Source: Lepagella muris (GTDB lineage: Bacteria; Bacteroidota; Bacteroidia; Bacteroidales; Muribaculaceae). From it: a stretch of DNA of 64,000 nucleotides. Position 1 is the stretch's first letter; every line of letters starts with the position of its first letter. Positions 18,516 to 26,153 of this stretch are shown piece by piece. Position numbers and translations under genes: made by a program. The notes below the pieces were generated by a model that was not told the DNA's origin, did no database searches, and was given only the letters and a program-made list of their open reading frames with translations. The stretch spans positions 1-64,000 of the forward strand of contig NZ_SRYB01000024.1 of assembly GCF_004793975.1 (NCBI RefSeq). Direction: 5' to 3'.

Positions 18516-19829
18516 ATGAGATTTAAGACAATAACAGCATTTTCGGCGTCTCTCCTGATGATGGCGTCTTGCGGCGCATCGCATAAGGCTACTGTGGCAA
18601 ATGATGCGTTTGCGGTATATGATTCTTTTAATACGGTATTTCTGGATTCCGCGAAGTATATCTATAAGAATACCACCAAGGATGAGGCTGCTGTCGACCG
18701 TTGGAACGGCGCGGCTGCAATATGGTGCCAGCCAATGTATGCCGATATGGCTATGAATGCCATGCTTCTCGCCCGCAAGAATGGCGACAAGGAGAATGAG
18801 GCGAAGTATCGCGACCTGAGTAATAAGATAATCGACGGTAATATCGCGCATTATCTGAATTTTGATTTCGATAATAACGACACCAACAAGGGTTGGTTCA
18901 TATATGACGATATACAGTGGTGGACCATCACAATGGCTCGTGCGGCGCAGGTGCTCGGAAGAGAGGATTGCCGAGAGTTGGCGGAGAAGAGCTTCGCGCG
19001 CGTATGGTATGGCTCGCCACGTGTGGGCGACACCGGTTCGTATGCCGATCCGGCTAAGGGGCTCGGCGGAGGCATGTTCTGGCAGTGGCAACCGCTGGAG
19101 AAGCCGAATGCCAATGCTGCCGACCATGGCAAGATGTCGTGCATCAACTTCCCGACGGTAGTGGCTGCCATGCTCCTTTATGACGTGGCTCCCGAGAATC
19201 GTGCGGCTGACCCGAATCCGGAGAAATGGACCAACAACTATGGCGATTTCGTGCGCCCACATTATGAGACGAAGGGGCGTTATCTCGAGATGGCGAAGGA
19301 GATCTACGACTGGGCTTCCGAAAATCTCGGCGATATGCAGACCGGTATGATTTCCGATAGCAGCCATGGCGGGCACCGTGGTGGTCATCCGCTTATATAT
19401 AATCAGGGCACATTCATCGGTGCGGGTGCGCTTCTCTATCTCGCCACCGGCGACAAACGCTATCTTGATAATGCTAAGGCGGGTGCAGACTATTCCATCA
19501 ACGTGATGTCGGCGGAGAATGGTGTGCTTCCGTGGGCACGCAACCATAAGAACCCCTACGATCAGGGTAGCCTTGAACAGGGTGTGTATCCTGCAATCTG
19601 GGCGCAGTATATGGATATCCTTATCAATGATTGCGGTCAGGATCAGTATCGTGAGTTTATTGCCGACAACGTGCGTCAGGGCGTGTCAAACCGTAATGGT
19701 GCGGGTATATGCGACGGCGAGATGGATAAGAAGACTCCCGATGATGTGCTCGTGGGTAGCTATGCCGCCTCCTCACTGCCGTCGTTGATGCTATTGTTTC
19801 CGGAATATAATAAAGAGGAGAAAAAATGA
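18516..19829 (+). CDS. GH76-family alpha-1,6-mannanase-like lipoprotein
   Basis: A 437-residue lipoprotein (lipobox MASC near residue 19). The (alpha/alpha)6-barrel signature GWFIYDDIQWWTITMARAAQV (about 124-144) holds the paired aspartates of GH76, and ISDSSHGGHRGGHPLIYNQGTFIGA near 285-310 fits the family active-site cleft. It shares only the general fold with the first GH76 of this locus, so the two probably differ in chain-length preference or location. It overlaps the next gene by 4 nt (ATGA), so translation is coupled. Confidence 0.82.
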   Translation: MRFKTITAFSASLLMMASCGASHKATVANDAFAVYDSFNTVFLDSAKYIYKNTTKDEAAVDRWNGAAAIWCQPMYADMAMNAMLLARKNGDKENEAKYRDLSNKIIDGNIAHYLNFDFDNNDTNKGWFIYDDIQWWTITMARAAQVLGREDCRELAEKSFARVWYGSPRVGDTGSYADPAKGLGGGMFWQWQPLEKPNANAADHGKMSCINFPTVVAAMLLYDVAPENRAADPNPEKWTNNYGDFVRPHYETKGRYLEMAKEIYDWASENLGDMQTGMISDSSHGGHRGGHPLIYNQGTFIGAGALLYLATGDKRYLDNAKAGADYSINVMSAENGVLPWARNHKNPYDQGSLEQGVYPAIWAQYMDILINDCGQDQYREFIADNVRQGVSNRNGAGICDGEMDKKTPDDVLVGSYAASSLPSLMLLFPEYNKEEKK

Positions 19830-20476
19830 GACAGCCGATTAAGTTCCTTCCGTACTTCAAGAGTACCGCATGGGGCGGACGTCGAATATCTGTTTTTAAG
19901 AATCTGTCGGTCAATTGCTCCGACATAGGGGAGAGCTGGGAGCTTTCCGCAATATCGGGATGCGAAAGCATCGTGGCGAATGGCGACGATTCGGGTATGA
20001 CGTTGCCCGACCTATGCATAAAATATAGGGAGAGACTTCTCGGTGAGAACGTCTATCAGCGTTTCGGCACCGAGTTCCCGCTGCTCGTGAAGTTTATCGA
20101 CGCTAAGACAGATACGTCGATGCAGGTGAATATCTCCATGCAAGGCGATCGGGATAAGGAGACGATAGGCTATGCTTATTATCCCGAAGGGGATGCTGCC
20201 GCTCATGAAGGAGAAGAGAGCGGAACCACGGCATTGGCGCAATGTGAGTATTTCAAAGTGAACAAAGAGGATATAGAGGGGAGCCGCACCTTAAGTAATG
20301 CTGAAGATTCGTTTATGGGTATAGTCTGCATAGACGGCGACGGCAAATTGAAGGTAGACGGCGTATCTACATCTGTCAGACAGGGGGAGACACTCCTGCT
20401 TCCGGCTCACGTCGACGAGTTTGACGTGGAAGGGGTGCTCTCCCTACTGACAGTGGTCATTCCGGCTTTGGGATAG
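19826..20476 (+). CDS. Mannose-6-phosphate isomerase-like protein lacking the metal-binding core
   Basis: A 216-residue cytoplasmic protein resembling type I mannose-6-phosphate isomerases (about 320 residues). The N-terminus (FLPYFKSTAWGGRRI, GESWELSAISG, PLLVKFIDAKTDTSMQV) and C-terminus (ALAQCEYFKVN, FMGIVCIDGDGKL, VRQGETLLLPAHV) are clear. Between them the usual HPND/E...H zinc-binding cupin block of roughly 100 residues is absent: SMQV runs straight into DRDKETIGYAYYPEG, which matches the region after the core. The frame is intact. It closes the mannan PUL and overlaps the GH76 stop. It is unlikely to be an active isomerase; it may be decaying or have a ligand-binding role. Confidence 0.75.
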   Translation: MRQPIKFLPYFKSTAWGGRRISVFKNLSVNCSDIGESWELSAISGCESIVANGDDSGMTLPDLCIKYRERLLGENVYQRFGTEFPLLVKFIDAKTDTSMQVNISMQGDRDKETIGYAYYPEGDAAAHEGEESGTTALAQCEYFKVNKEDIEGSRTLSNAEDSFMGIVCIDGDGKLKVDGVSTSVRQGETLLLPAHVDEFDVEGVLSLLTVVIPALG

Positions 20477-20534
20477 CCCATCCGGTCCCTGCCCCCCGGT
20501 CCCCTAAAGGGGGAGTTGAAGAGTCGACATATAT

Positions 20535-20580
20535 GTGTTGGCTGGAGTTGGGTGCCCGAACCCATGGGTTCGGCGTGCCG
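20535..20580 (-). repeat. Dispersed repeat, copy A (degenerate)
   Basis: On the minus strand this reads CGGCACGCCGAACCCATGGG..TTCGGGCACCCAACTCCAGCC and matches, with mismatches, the two copies at 40603-40677 and 41330-41404. The common core is CCCATGGG, then CGGGCAC and AACTCCAGC. It is intergenic, between the ManA-like gene and a terminator. Confidence 0.6.
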
Positions 20581-20590
20581 TATAAGCCAA

Positions 20591-20633
20591 ATTCCCCGGT
20601 ATCTTTTCATAAGATACCGGGGAATCTCTTTTT
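20591..20633 (+). terminator. Rho-independent terminator of the PUL operon
   Basis: ATTCCCCGGTATCTT (20591-20605) and 20611-20625 form a perfect 15-bp stem with a 5-nt loop, followed by CTCTTTTT. It lies after the ManA-like gene. A near-identical copy follows the DUF2442 gene at 21631. Confidence 0.88.
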
Positions 20634-20727
20634 ATTGAGAGAGAATCATACAACATTATTATTACAGTCAACGTTAACTAAATAAAAACTGCTGAAAACT
20701 TACATTTTAAGCAGAGAAGGGAATAAG

Positions 20728-21027
20728 ATGAATATCATATCAGAGAATATCCACAAACTGAATAACCTGTGTAAAAAACATAAGGTAAAGTCATTATATG
20801 CCATAGGATCTGTATTGACATCTCGTTTTCGTGATGATAGTGATATAGATTTGGTTGTAAATTTCAACGATTCAGAGGTAGAGGATTCGTTTGTAAATTT
20901 CTTTGACTTTCAAGATGCACTTGAAACCCTCTTTGCCCGTAAAGTAGATTTGGTAGATTATTCCGCCATAAACAGCAATATTTTCCTAAGTGAAGTTAAT
21001 CGAACTCGCCAATTGATTTATGGATAG
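20728..21027 (+). CDS. MntA-like nucleotidyltransferase antitoxin
   Basis: A 99-residue minimal nucleotidyltransferase. AIGSVLTSRFRDDSDIDLVV carries the GSx10DxD motif of the pol-beta superfamily. In MntA/HepT modules this protein adds AMP groups to the HEPN toxin and blocks it. The gene overlaps the HEPN partner by 8 nt. It is preceded by the PUL terminator and about 95 bp of spacer, so it has its own promoter. All catalytic acidic residues appear present, including a third Asp in RKVDLVDYS. Confidence 0.88.
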   Translation: MNIISENIHKLNNLCKKHKVKSLYAIGSVLTSRFRDDSDIDLVVNFNDSEVEDSFVNFFDFQDALETLFARKVDLVDYSAINSNIFLSEVNRTRQLIYG

Positions 21028-21352
21028 AACTCAAAAATACTTGGAAGATATGCTCAGTTCAATTACCAATATTGAGCTATTTCTTTCTACACGTCCTCGA
21101 GAATATGAAAAATTTCTTGAAGATAGATGTTTCCGGAGTGCCGTGCAGTGGGAAATTGCCATTATTGGTGAAGCAATGAATAAGTTGCTTAAATTAAATC
21201 CTGATGTGGAAATTACGGATAAAAAACGGATTGTAGCTACACGTAATTATTTGATACATGGTTATGATAGTTTACGACCGGATATTATTTGGAGTATTGT
21301 CATAAATCATTTGCCAATTCTAAAGAAAGAAATTCAAGATTTGCTTAATTGA
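21020..21352 (+). CDS. HepT-like HEPN ribonuclease toxin
   Basis: A 110-residue all-helical protein of the HepT/DUF86 family. RNYLIHGYD (about residues 75-83) holds the Rx4-6H HEPN active site with the following HxY tyrosine that MntA modifies in studied systems. It overlaps the mntA-like gene, forming a type VII toxin-antitoxin pair. Such pairs cleave RNA when released and often protect against plasmids or phage. Confidence 0.87.
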   Translation: MDRTQKYLEDMLSSITNIELFLSTRPREYEKFLEDRCFRSAVQWEIAIIGEAMNKLLKLNPDVEITDKKRIVATRNYLIHGYDSLRPDIIWSIVINHLPILKKEIQDLLN

Positions 21353-21371
21353 ATAACTCCCAATTTTGAAG

Positions 21372-21611
21372 ATGTGTAGATTAGCAAATATAAATATTGG
21401 GATAAAGAAACTTGATTTTAGTGCGAAAGGTAGAATGTCGGCTCTTCTTAGTGACGGTAGAGAAATAAGTGTGCCGATTTCTATGTTCCCTGATATAAAG
21501 AAACTTTCAATTAAGCAGAGAGGAGAGTGGATGGTGCTTGATGACCAATTTTTCACTTTTAAGAATCTGAGTAGAATTTTCTCTATTCAGGATCTGATGA
21601 GGTTGAAATAG
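21372..21611 (+). CDS. DUF2442 domain protein
   Basis: A 79-residue protein starting at the ATG at 21372 (an in-frame TTG 6 bp earlier is less likely). LLSDGREISVPISMFPDIKKLSIKQRGEWMVL and IFSIQDLMRL are the DUF2442 pattern: a small beta-rich fold with a PISMFP centre. DUF2442 genes often travel with toxin-antitoxin genes or DUF4160 genes, and here it follows the HEPN toxin by 19 bp. Function is not known. Confidence 0.75.
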   Translation: MCRLANINIGIKKLDFSAKGRMSALLSDGREISVPISMFPDIKKLSIKQRGEWMVLDDQFFTFKNLSRIFSIQDLMRLK

Positions 21612-21630
21612 AGACAACTGAAAAATAACC

Positions 21631-21674
21631 ATATTCCCCGGTATCTTTTCGCAAGATATTGGGGAATATTTTTT
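21631..21674 (+). terminator. Second copy of the PUL-type terminator
   Basis: ATATTCCCCGGTATCTT (21631-21647), loop TTCGC and 21653-21669 form a 17-bp stem with two G-U pairs, followed by a T6 run. It shares ATTCCCCGGTATCTTTTC and the right arm with the terminator at 20591-20633, so the TA/DUF2442 block is bracketed by copies. Confidence 0.88.
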
Positions 21675-21712
21675 ATAAATAGGAACTGAAAAATGTTTGC
21701 CATTTTTGCCCG

Positions 21713-22084
21713 TCTCTAATTTAGAGTGGGACTTCTGCTTGCAAAATTAATAAACAAGCATGAATTATACAAATTCAGAACGATTAAAATTTCCTTTTTT
21801 TTATAAATTTATGATATGGCTACAATAATGTAATAGAGTTATAATGTATTATTAATTAGCTATTTGTATAATATTTCTATTTTTGTGTCATTATTACTTC
21901 ATTGATTTTTTAACGGTAATCTCAATTAAATATCAGAATAACGTTGTCGTATTGATTGTGTTGACCAACATGGTGTATTTTGTTGACCATTTTGCCCCAT
22001 TTGTTTGCCATTTTTAGATTCCCGAAAATATATTTATCTAAATATCAACAATGTAATCCACGTTGCCCCACTCTAAATTAGAGA
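21713..22084. promoter_or_regulatory. Putative invertible (phase-variable) promoter segment
   Basis: TCTCTAATTTAGAGTGGG at 21713-21730 and its exact reverse complement at 22067-22084 enclose 336 bp of AT-rich, gene-free DNA. The match ends sharply at both sides, as expected for recombination sites. Each arm also has an internal odd palindrome (CTCTAA-N-TTAGAG). It sits directly upstream of the UpxY-like gene, as in Bacteroides capsule loci, where similar repeats flank promoters flipped by a site-specific recombinase. No active recombinase gene is nearby, so one would act from elsewhere. Confidence 0.7.
21742..21773 (-). promoter_or_regulatory. Leftward Bacteroidota promoter inside the invertible segment (OFF)
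   Basis: On the minus strand TTTG (21773-21770), 20 bp, then TAATTTTG (21749-21742) matches the TTTG-N19-21-TAnnTTTG consensus. The start would be near 21735, reading left, away from the capsule genes. Inversion between the 18-bp repeats would move the -7 box to 22048-22055 and aim it at the UpxY-like gene. No equally good rightward promoter is visible in the segment. Confidence 0.65.
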
Positions 22085-22235
22085 AGGACTCTTTACACTA
22101 CGGGATTACCTAAGAATCAAGCTCTTGCCAAAATCCCCGCGACATAACCCCCGATTTTTCCTCCCGACACCCACAGGTTGTCAGGGGGAAAATAAGTGTA
22201 CCCTCAAAACCCGAAGTGGGTTATAGTGCTTTTCG
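22085..22235 (+). other. Leader of the capsule locus with hairpins
   Basis: This 151-bp stretch lies between the right inverted repeat and the UpxY-like ATG and would be transcribed when the promoter is ON. It contains an imperfect hairpin near 22162-22189 (CCCGACA with TTGTCAGGG) and a 5-bp one, AACCC/GGGTT, at 22208-22222. In characterised loci UpxY acts on the untranslated leader; these hairpins are candidate pause or recruitment sites. There is no gene here. Confidence 0.3.
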
Positions 22236-23855
22236 ATGCCGAAACTTCTATCATACATAGATTTACAAAATTCCGCGCTCCCGAAAAATACGTCACGTGC
22301 CACCCTCGACAAGATCAGTCAGTTCACCAACTCACTGCGTGACTACTGCCAGGGTGAGGACGTCGACATGAGGCTCGCACAGACCACCCCCTTCGTCATC
22401 GGCTACGGCACCGCACTCACCGACGGCACCGTCCGCAACTACAGCCCGACCGTCGCCAACGAGTGCGTCGAACGCCTGCGGAGCACCCTCCGCCGCGCAA
22501 TGCGAATGAGGCTCATACCCAACTACGACCCCATACCCGAAGCACTCATCCGGCTCCGCGAAGAGGTTTGGCACCTCGACATGAAGGCGGAAACACCGAT
22601 ACCCATCGAACTGAACACACAGGAGGAGACCTGCGAACTGGCACGTCGCCTGACATGGCTCTTCGCCAACCGAGGCATCACCCGTCAGCCCGACGATCCC
22701 GCCGCACAACGCCGTCTTCGCGAAAGCATCACCGAGGCACGCGCCGCCCTCATCGTCCTCTTCGGACTCTTCTTCTACGGACTCGACGTCGAGTCCATCA
22801 TCCGCCTCAAAACATCAGAGCCCTCAGAAATTTTCGTGCCGAAGTACGGCAGAAGCCTCCCGGTCCCGGCAGTCGCCCTCTCCCTCGCCCGAATGCACAA
22901 CGAAGGCAAGATCTGCACCGTCGGCAACTACCTCTTCAGCGTGGTCAGCGACACCGACACCGACGAGCAGATCGCAGCCAAGGCACAGCGCATCACCGCA
23001 CGTGCCCGCAAATGGCTCCTCCGTGAAGGCTTCGGACTCGGCAACCACTCGACCCTCCTCGGAGAATGGCTCACCGTGGCAGCCGCCACCGGAGCACCCA
23101 CCGACGACATGGAGTCGGCACTCACGCACGCCGCCGAGGACCGTCTCACCCAGCTACCCACCGAGACCCTTCTCCGGCTCAACAACCCCGACAAAAGCAT
23201 CTCCGGATTCCTCGAACAGAACTGGTACGTGCTGTGCAGCTACTCCACCACCTTCCGTGGTGACCGACTTCGCCGTCATATAGCCGCCTCCGGCATCTTC
23301 GGCACCGAGACCGACGCCATGCGCCGACTCTACGACCCGACCGACCTTGACGACGACCGCCGTCACGAATCCTCCGCTGTGAGCCGCTTCATCTTCTTCC
23401 GTGGCAACCCCATGGAGGCGATGCTTGTCGACAGCCTGCGCCGCGACGCCTCCGTACTCCGCGTCAGCCGTACCCGTCGCTTCGCCATCGTGCCCCAGCA
23501 CGAACTCGAACTCTTCCAGGTCGCCCTCCGCGACTTCCGCGACGACGTGGACCTCGTCGACCGCGAGGAATGGATCCTCGCCCACCGTAAAGAGTTCGCC
23601 AAATCCCAGAAAGTGATCATCCACACCGGACCCTTCAAAGGCCGCGAAGCCACCATCGTCGACATCAAGACAAAACCGGGCAAAGCCTCCGGCAGCACCG
23701 CTACCACCGAGCCCGTCTACCTCCTCAGCTTCGCCCACACCACCTTCACCATCGTAGCGACAGCAACCGCCCTCGCCCTCGATGCCGCCCCAACCCCGCC
23801 AAGCCCACAGAGAATAATCTTCACACGAAGAAACAAAAGAATAAAAAGAAATTAA
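22236..23855 (+). CDS. UpxY/NusG-like antiterminator fused to a recombinase-like N-terminal domain
   Basis: A 539-residue protein, about three times the length of UpxY. Residues 328-420 (NWYVLCSYSTTFRGDRL; SRFIFFRGN; RRFAIVPQHELELFQVAL) form a NusG N-terminal-type domain and 457-515 (SQKVIIHTGPFKGREATIVDIK) a KOW domain, in UpxY style. Residues 20-110 resemble the SAM-like core-binding domain of phage integrases, and 125-305 the tyrosine-recombinase catalytic fold (FGLFFYGLDVESIIRL; GNHSTLLGEWLTVAAATG). The expected catalytic Arg is Asp183, HxxR is HSTLL and no nucleophilic Tyr is evident, so it appears dead as a recombinase. It is first in the capsule locus and probably promotes read-through of it. 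The recombinase similarity is by eye. Confidence 0.75.
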   Translation: MPKLLSYIDLQNSALPKNTSRATLDKISQFTNSLRDYCQGEDVDMRLAQTTPFVIGYGTALTDGTVRNYSPTVANECVERLRSTLRRAMRMRLIPNYDPIPEALIRLREEVWHLDMKAETPIPIELNTQEETCELARRLTWLFANRGITRQPDDPAAQRRLRESITEARAALIVLFGLFFYGLDVESIIRLKTSEPSEIFVPKYGRSLPVPAVALSLARMHNEGKICTVGNYLFSVVSDTDTDEQIAAKAQRITARARKWLLREGFGLGNHSTLLGEWLTVAAATGAPTDDMESALTHAAEDRLTQLPTETLLRLNNPDKSISGFLEQNWYVLCSYSTTFRGDRLRRHIAASGIFGTETDAMRRLYDPTDLDDDRRHESSAVSRFIFFRGNPMEAMLVDSLRRDASVLRVSRTRRFAIVPQHELELFQVALRDFRDDVDLVDREEWILAHRKEFAKSQKVIIHTGPFKGREATIVDIKTKPGKASGSTATTEPVYLLSFAHTTFTIVATATALALDAAPTPPSPQRIIFTRRNKRIKRN

Positions 23856-23940
23856 TCTACAACCAGATACAATCACCCTCAAATTCCCCAATCATCTCAC
23901 CTTCCCCTGAAGGATGGTCGGGGGATAACCTCATACCATT

Positions 23941-24846
23941 ATGAAAGGCATAGTACTCGCCGGCGGTTCCGGCACGCGCCTGTATCCCATCACGAAAGGC
24001 GTATCGAAGCAGATGCTTCCGATCTATGACAAACCGATGATCTACTATCCGATTTCGGTGCTCATGCTTGCCGGAATCCGTGACATCCTCATCATCTCCA
24101 CCCCACATGACCTCCCCGGTTTCAGGCGTCTTCTCGGTGACGGCTCCGATTTCGGAGTGCGTTTCGAATATGCCGAGCAGCCATCCCCCGCCGGTCTTGC
24201 ACAGGCTTTCATCATCGGGAAGGAATTCATCGGTGATGACTCGGTGTGCCTTGTGCTCGGTGACAACATCTTCTACGGCTCATACTTCACGGGTATGCTG
24301 AAGGAGGCTGTGCGTTCAGCCGAGGAGGACGGGAAGGCAACCGTCTTCGGCTATTGGGTCAGCGACCCGGAGCGTTACGGCGTGGCGGAGTTCGACAGCG
24401 AGGGTAACTGTCTCTCCATAGAGGAGAAACCGGAGCATCCGAAATCCAACTATGCCGTAGTTGGTCTCTACTTCTATCCCAACAAGGTGGTGCATGTGGC
24501 GGAGAACATCAGGCCGTCGGCACGCGGTGAGCTGGAGATCACGACCGTCAACCAATGGTTCCTCCAGGATCGAGAGTTGAAGGTGCAGACACTCGGTCGT
24601 GGCTTCGCGTGGCTCGACACCGGCACGCACGACTCGCTTGCCGAGGCATCCACCTTCATAGAGGTGATAGAGAAGCGTCAGGGACTGAAGGTTGCGTGTC
24701 TTGAGGGGATCGCCTACCGCAAGGGATGGATCACGGAGGAGAGGATGCGCCGGAATGCCGCCCCGATGCTCAAGAACCAGTACGGGCAGTATCTCCTTCA
24801 GGTGATAGAGGAACTGAGGCACAGGGATATGACAGGTGATAGGTAA
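23941..24846 (+). CDS. rfbA: Glucose-1-phosphate thymidylyltransferase
   Basis: A 301-residue cytoplasmic enzyme that makes dTDP-glucose from dTTP and glucose-1-phosphate, step 1 of dTDP-L-rhamnose synthesis. It shows the nucleotide-binding GGSGTRLYPITKGVSKQMLPIYDKPMI start, EYAEQPSPAGLAQAF, the metal-site VLGDNIFYG and LDTGTHDSL. Length fits RmlA. It follows the UpxY-like gene by 85 bp and leads the rfbABCD set; no upxZ gene lies between. Confidence 0.97.
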   Translation: MKGIVLAGGSGTRLYPITKGVSKQMLPIYDKPMIYYPISVLMLAGIRDILIISTPHDLPGFRRLLGDGSDFGVRFEYAEQPSPAGLAQAFIIGKEFIGDDSVCLVLGDNIFYGSYFTGMLKEAVRSAEEDGKATVFGYWVSDPERYGVAEFDSEGNCLSIEEKPEHPKSNYAVVGLYFYPNKVVHVAENIRPSARGELEITTVNQWFLQDRELKVQTLGRGFAWLDTGTHDSLAEASTFIEVIEKRQGLKVACLEGIAYRKGWITEERMRRNAAPMLKNQYGQYLLQVIEELRHRDMTGDR

Positions 24847-24882
24847 CAGGTTATATGTAATAGGTCATTAGTAACACAATCT

Positions 24883-26016
24883 ATGAGGAATATATTGATC
24901 ACCGGTGGTGCCGGATTCATCGGATCGCACGTTGTCAGGCTGTTTGTCAACAAATACCCTGACTATCATATCGTAAATCTTGACAAGCTTACATACGCCG
25001 GCAATCTTGCCAATCTTGAGGATATAGAGGGCAGACCGAACTACACGTTCGTGAAGGCTGACATCGCCGACCTCGATGAGATGCGCCGCATCATCCGCGA
25101 CTATGAGATCGACGGCATCATCCACCTTGCGGCAGAGAGCCACGTTGACCGCTCCATCAAGGACCCGTTCACGTTCGCACGCACCAACGTAATGGGCACT
25201 CTCGCCCTGCTGCAGGCCGCCAGGGAATACTGGGAATCGTTGCCCGAAAAATATGAAAGCAAGCGATTCTACCATATCTCCACCGATGAGGTGTACGGGG
25301 CACTCGAGCTGACCCATCCGGAGGGTGTTGACGCACCTTTCTCCACCAAGGCATCAAGCGGAAAGAAACATGAGGCGTATGGTTCCCTCTTCTTCACCGA
25401 GGAGACCAAATACAATCCCCATTCGCCATACAGCGCGTCGAAGGCATCCTCCGACCACTTTGTCCGTGCCTACCACGACACCTACGGTATGCCGACGATC
25501 GTGACCAACTGCTCCAACAACTACGGACCGTACCAGTTCCCGGAGAAACTGATACCCCTCTTCATCAACAATATACGCCACGGCAAACCACTTCCCGTCT
25601 ACGGCAAGGGTGAGAACGTGCGCGACTGGCTGTACGTGGAGGACCATGCCCGCGCCATCGACCTCATCTTCCACAAGGGTAAGACCGCCGACACCTACAA
25701 CATCGGCGGCTTCAATGAATGGAAGAACATCGACCTCATCAAGGTCATCATCAAGACCGTTGACCGTCTTCTCGGCAACCCTGAAGGTGAGAGCGAGCGT
25801 TTGATCACCTACGTCACCGACCGACTCGGACACGACATGCGCTACGCCATCGACAGCCGCAAGCTCCAGCGCGAGTTAGGCTGGGAACCGAGCCTCCAGT
25901 TTGAGGAAGGGATTGAGAAGACCGTCCGCTGGTACCTCGACCATCAGGACTGGATGGACCGCATCACCAGCGGCGACTACCTCCGCTACTACGACGACAT
26001 GTACTCCAATCGCTAA
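24883..26016 (+). CDS. rfbB: dTDP-glucose 4,6-dehydratase
   Basis: A 377-residue extended SDR enzyme that converts dTDP-glucose to dTDP-4-keto-6-deoxyglucose. The Rossmann GGAGFIGSH start, HLAAESHVDRSI, the Thr-Asp-Glu catalytic motif STDEVYG, YSASKASSDH (YxxxK) and NNYGPYQFPEKLIP identify RmlB. An insertion near SGKKHEAYGSLFFTEE makes it slightly longer than many homologues, as in other Bacteroidota versions. Confidence 0.97.
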   Translation: MRNILITGGAGFIGSHVVRLFVNKYPDYHIVNLDKLTYAGNLANLEDIEGRPNYTFVKADIADLDEMRRIIRDYEIDGIIHLAAESHVDRSIKDPFTFARTNVMGTLALLQAAREYWESLPEKYESKRFYHISTDEVYGALELTHPEGVDAPFSTKASSGKKHEAYGSLFFTEETKYNPHSPYSASKASSDHFVRAYHDTYGMPTIVTNCSNNYGPYQFPEKLIPLFINNIRHGKPLPVYGKGENVRDWLYVEDHARAIDLIFHKGKTADTYNIGGFNEWKNIDLIKVIIKTVDRLLGNPEGESERLITYVTDRLGHDMRYAIDSRKLQRELGWEPSLQFEEGIEKTVRWYLDHQDWMDRITSGDYLRYYDDMYSNR

Positions 26017-26153
26017 TCTGGCTCTTCGCTCATATTAAAATCTTTAAATGATTCAAAAGATTTAAGGCGTTAGCAAAAGTTAGCGCAGCAGTTTTGTTTC
26101 AAGTGTGAGCGCGGAGCGCGAAATTCCAACCGTCCCATCTCAATAATAACCGA

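Noticed and set aside
18165..19547. 460-codon minus-strand frame
   Set aside because: It is antisense to the second GH76 gene. High GC codon positions open long frames on the opposite strand; the protein has no recognisable family. Similar antisense frames over susD, purL and the UpxY-like gene are rejected for the same reason.
21863..21885. Rightward promoter TTTG..TATTTTTG in the invertible segment
   Set aside because: The -7 box is good, but the TTTG lies only 11 bp before it, far from the 19-21 bp expected. The leftward promoter fits much better.
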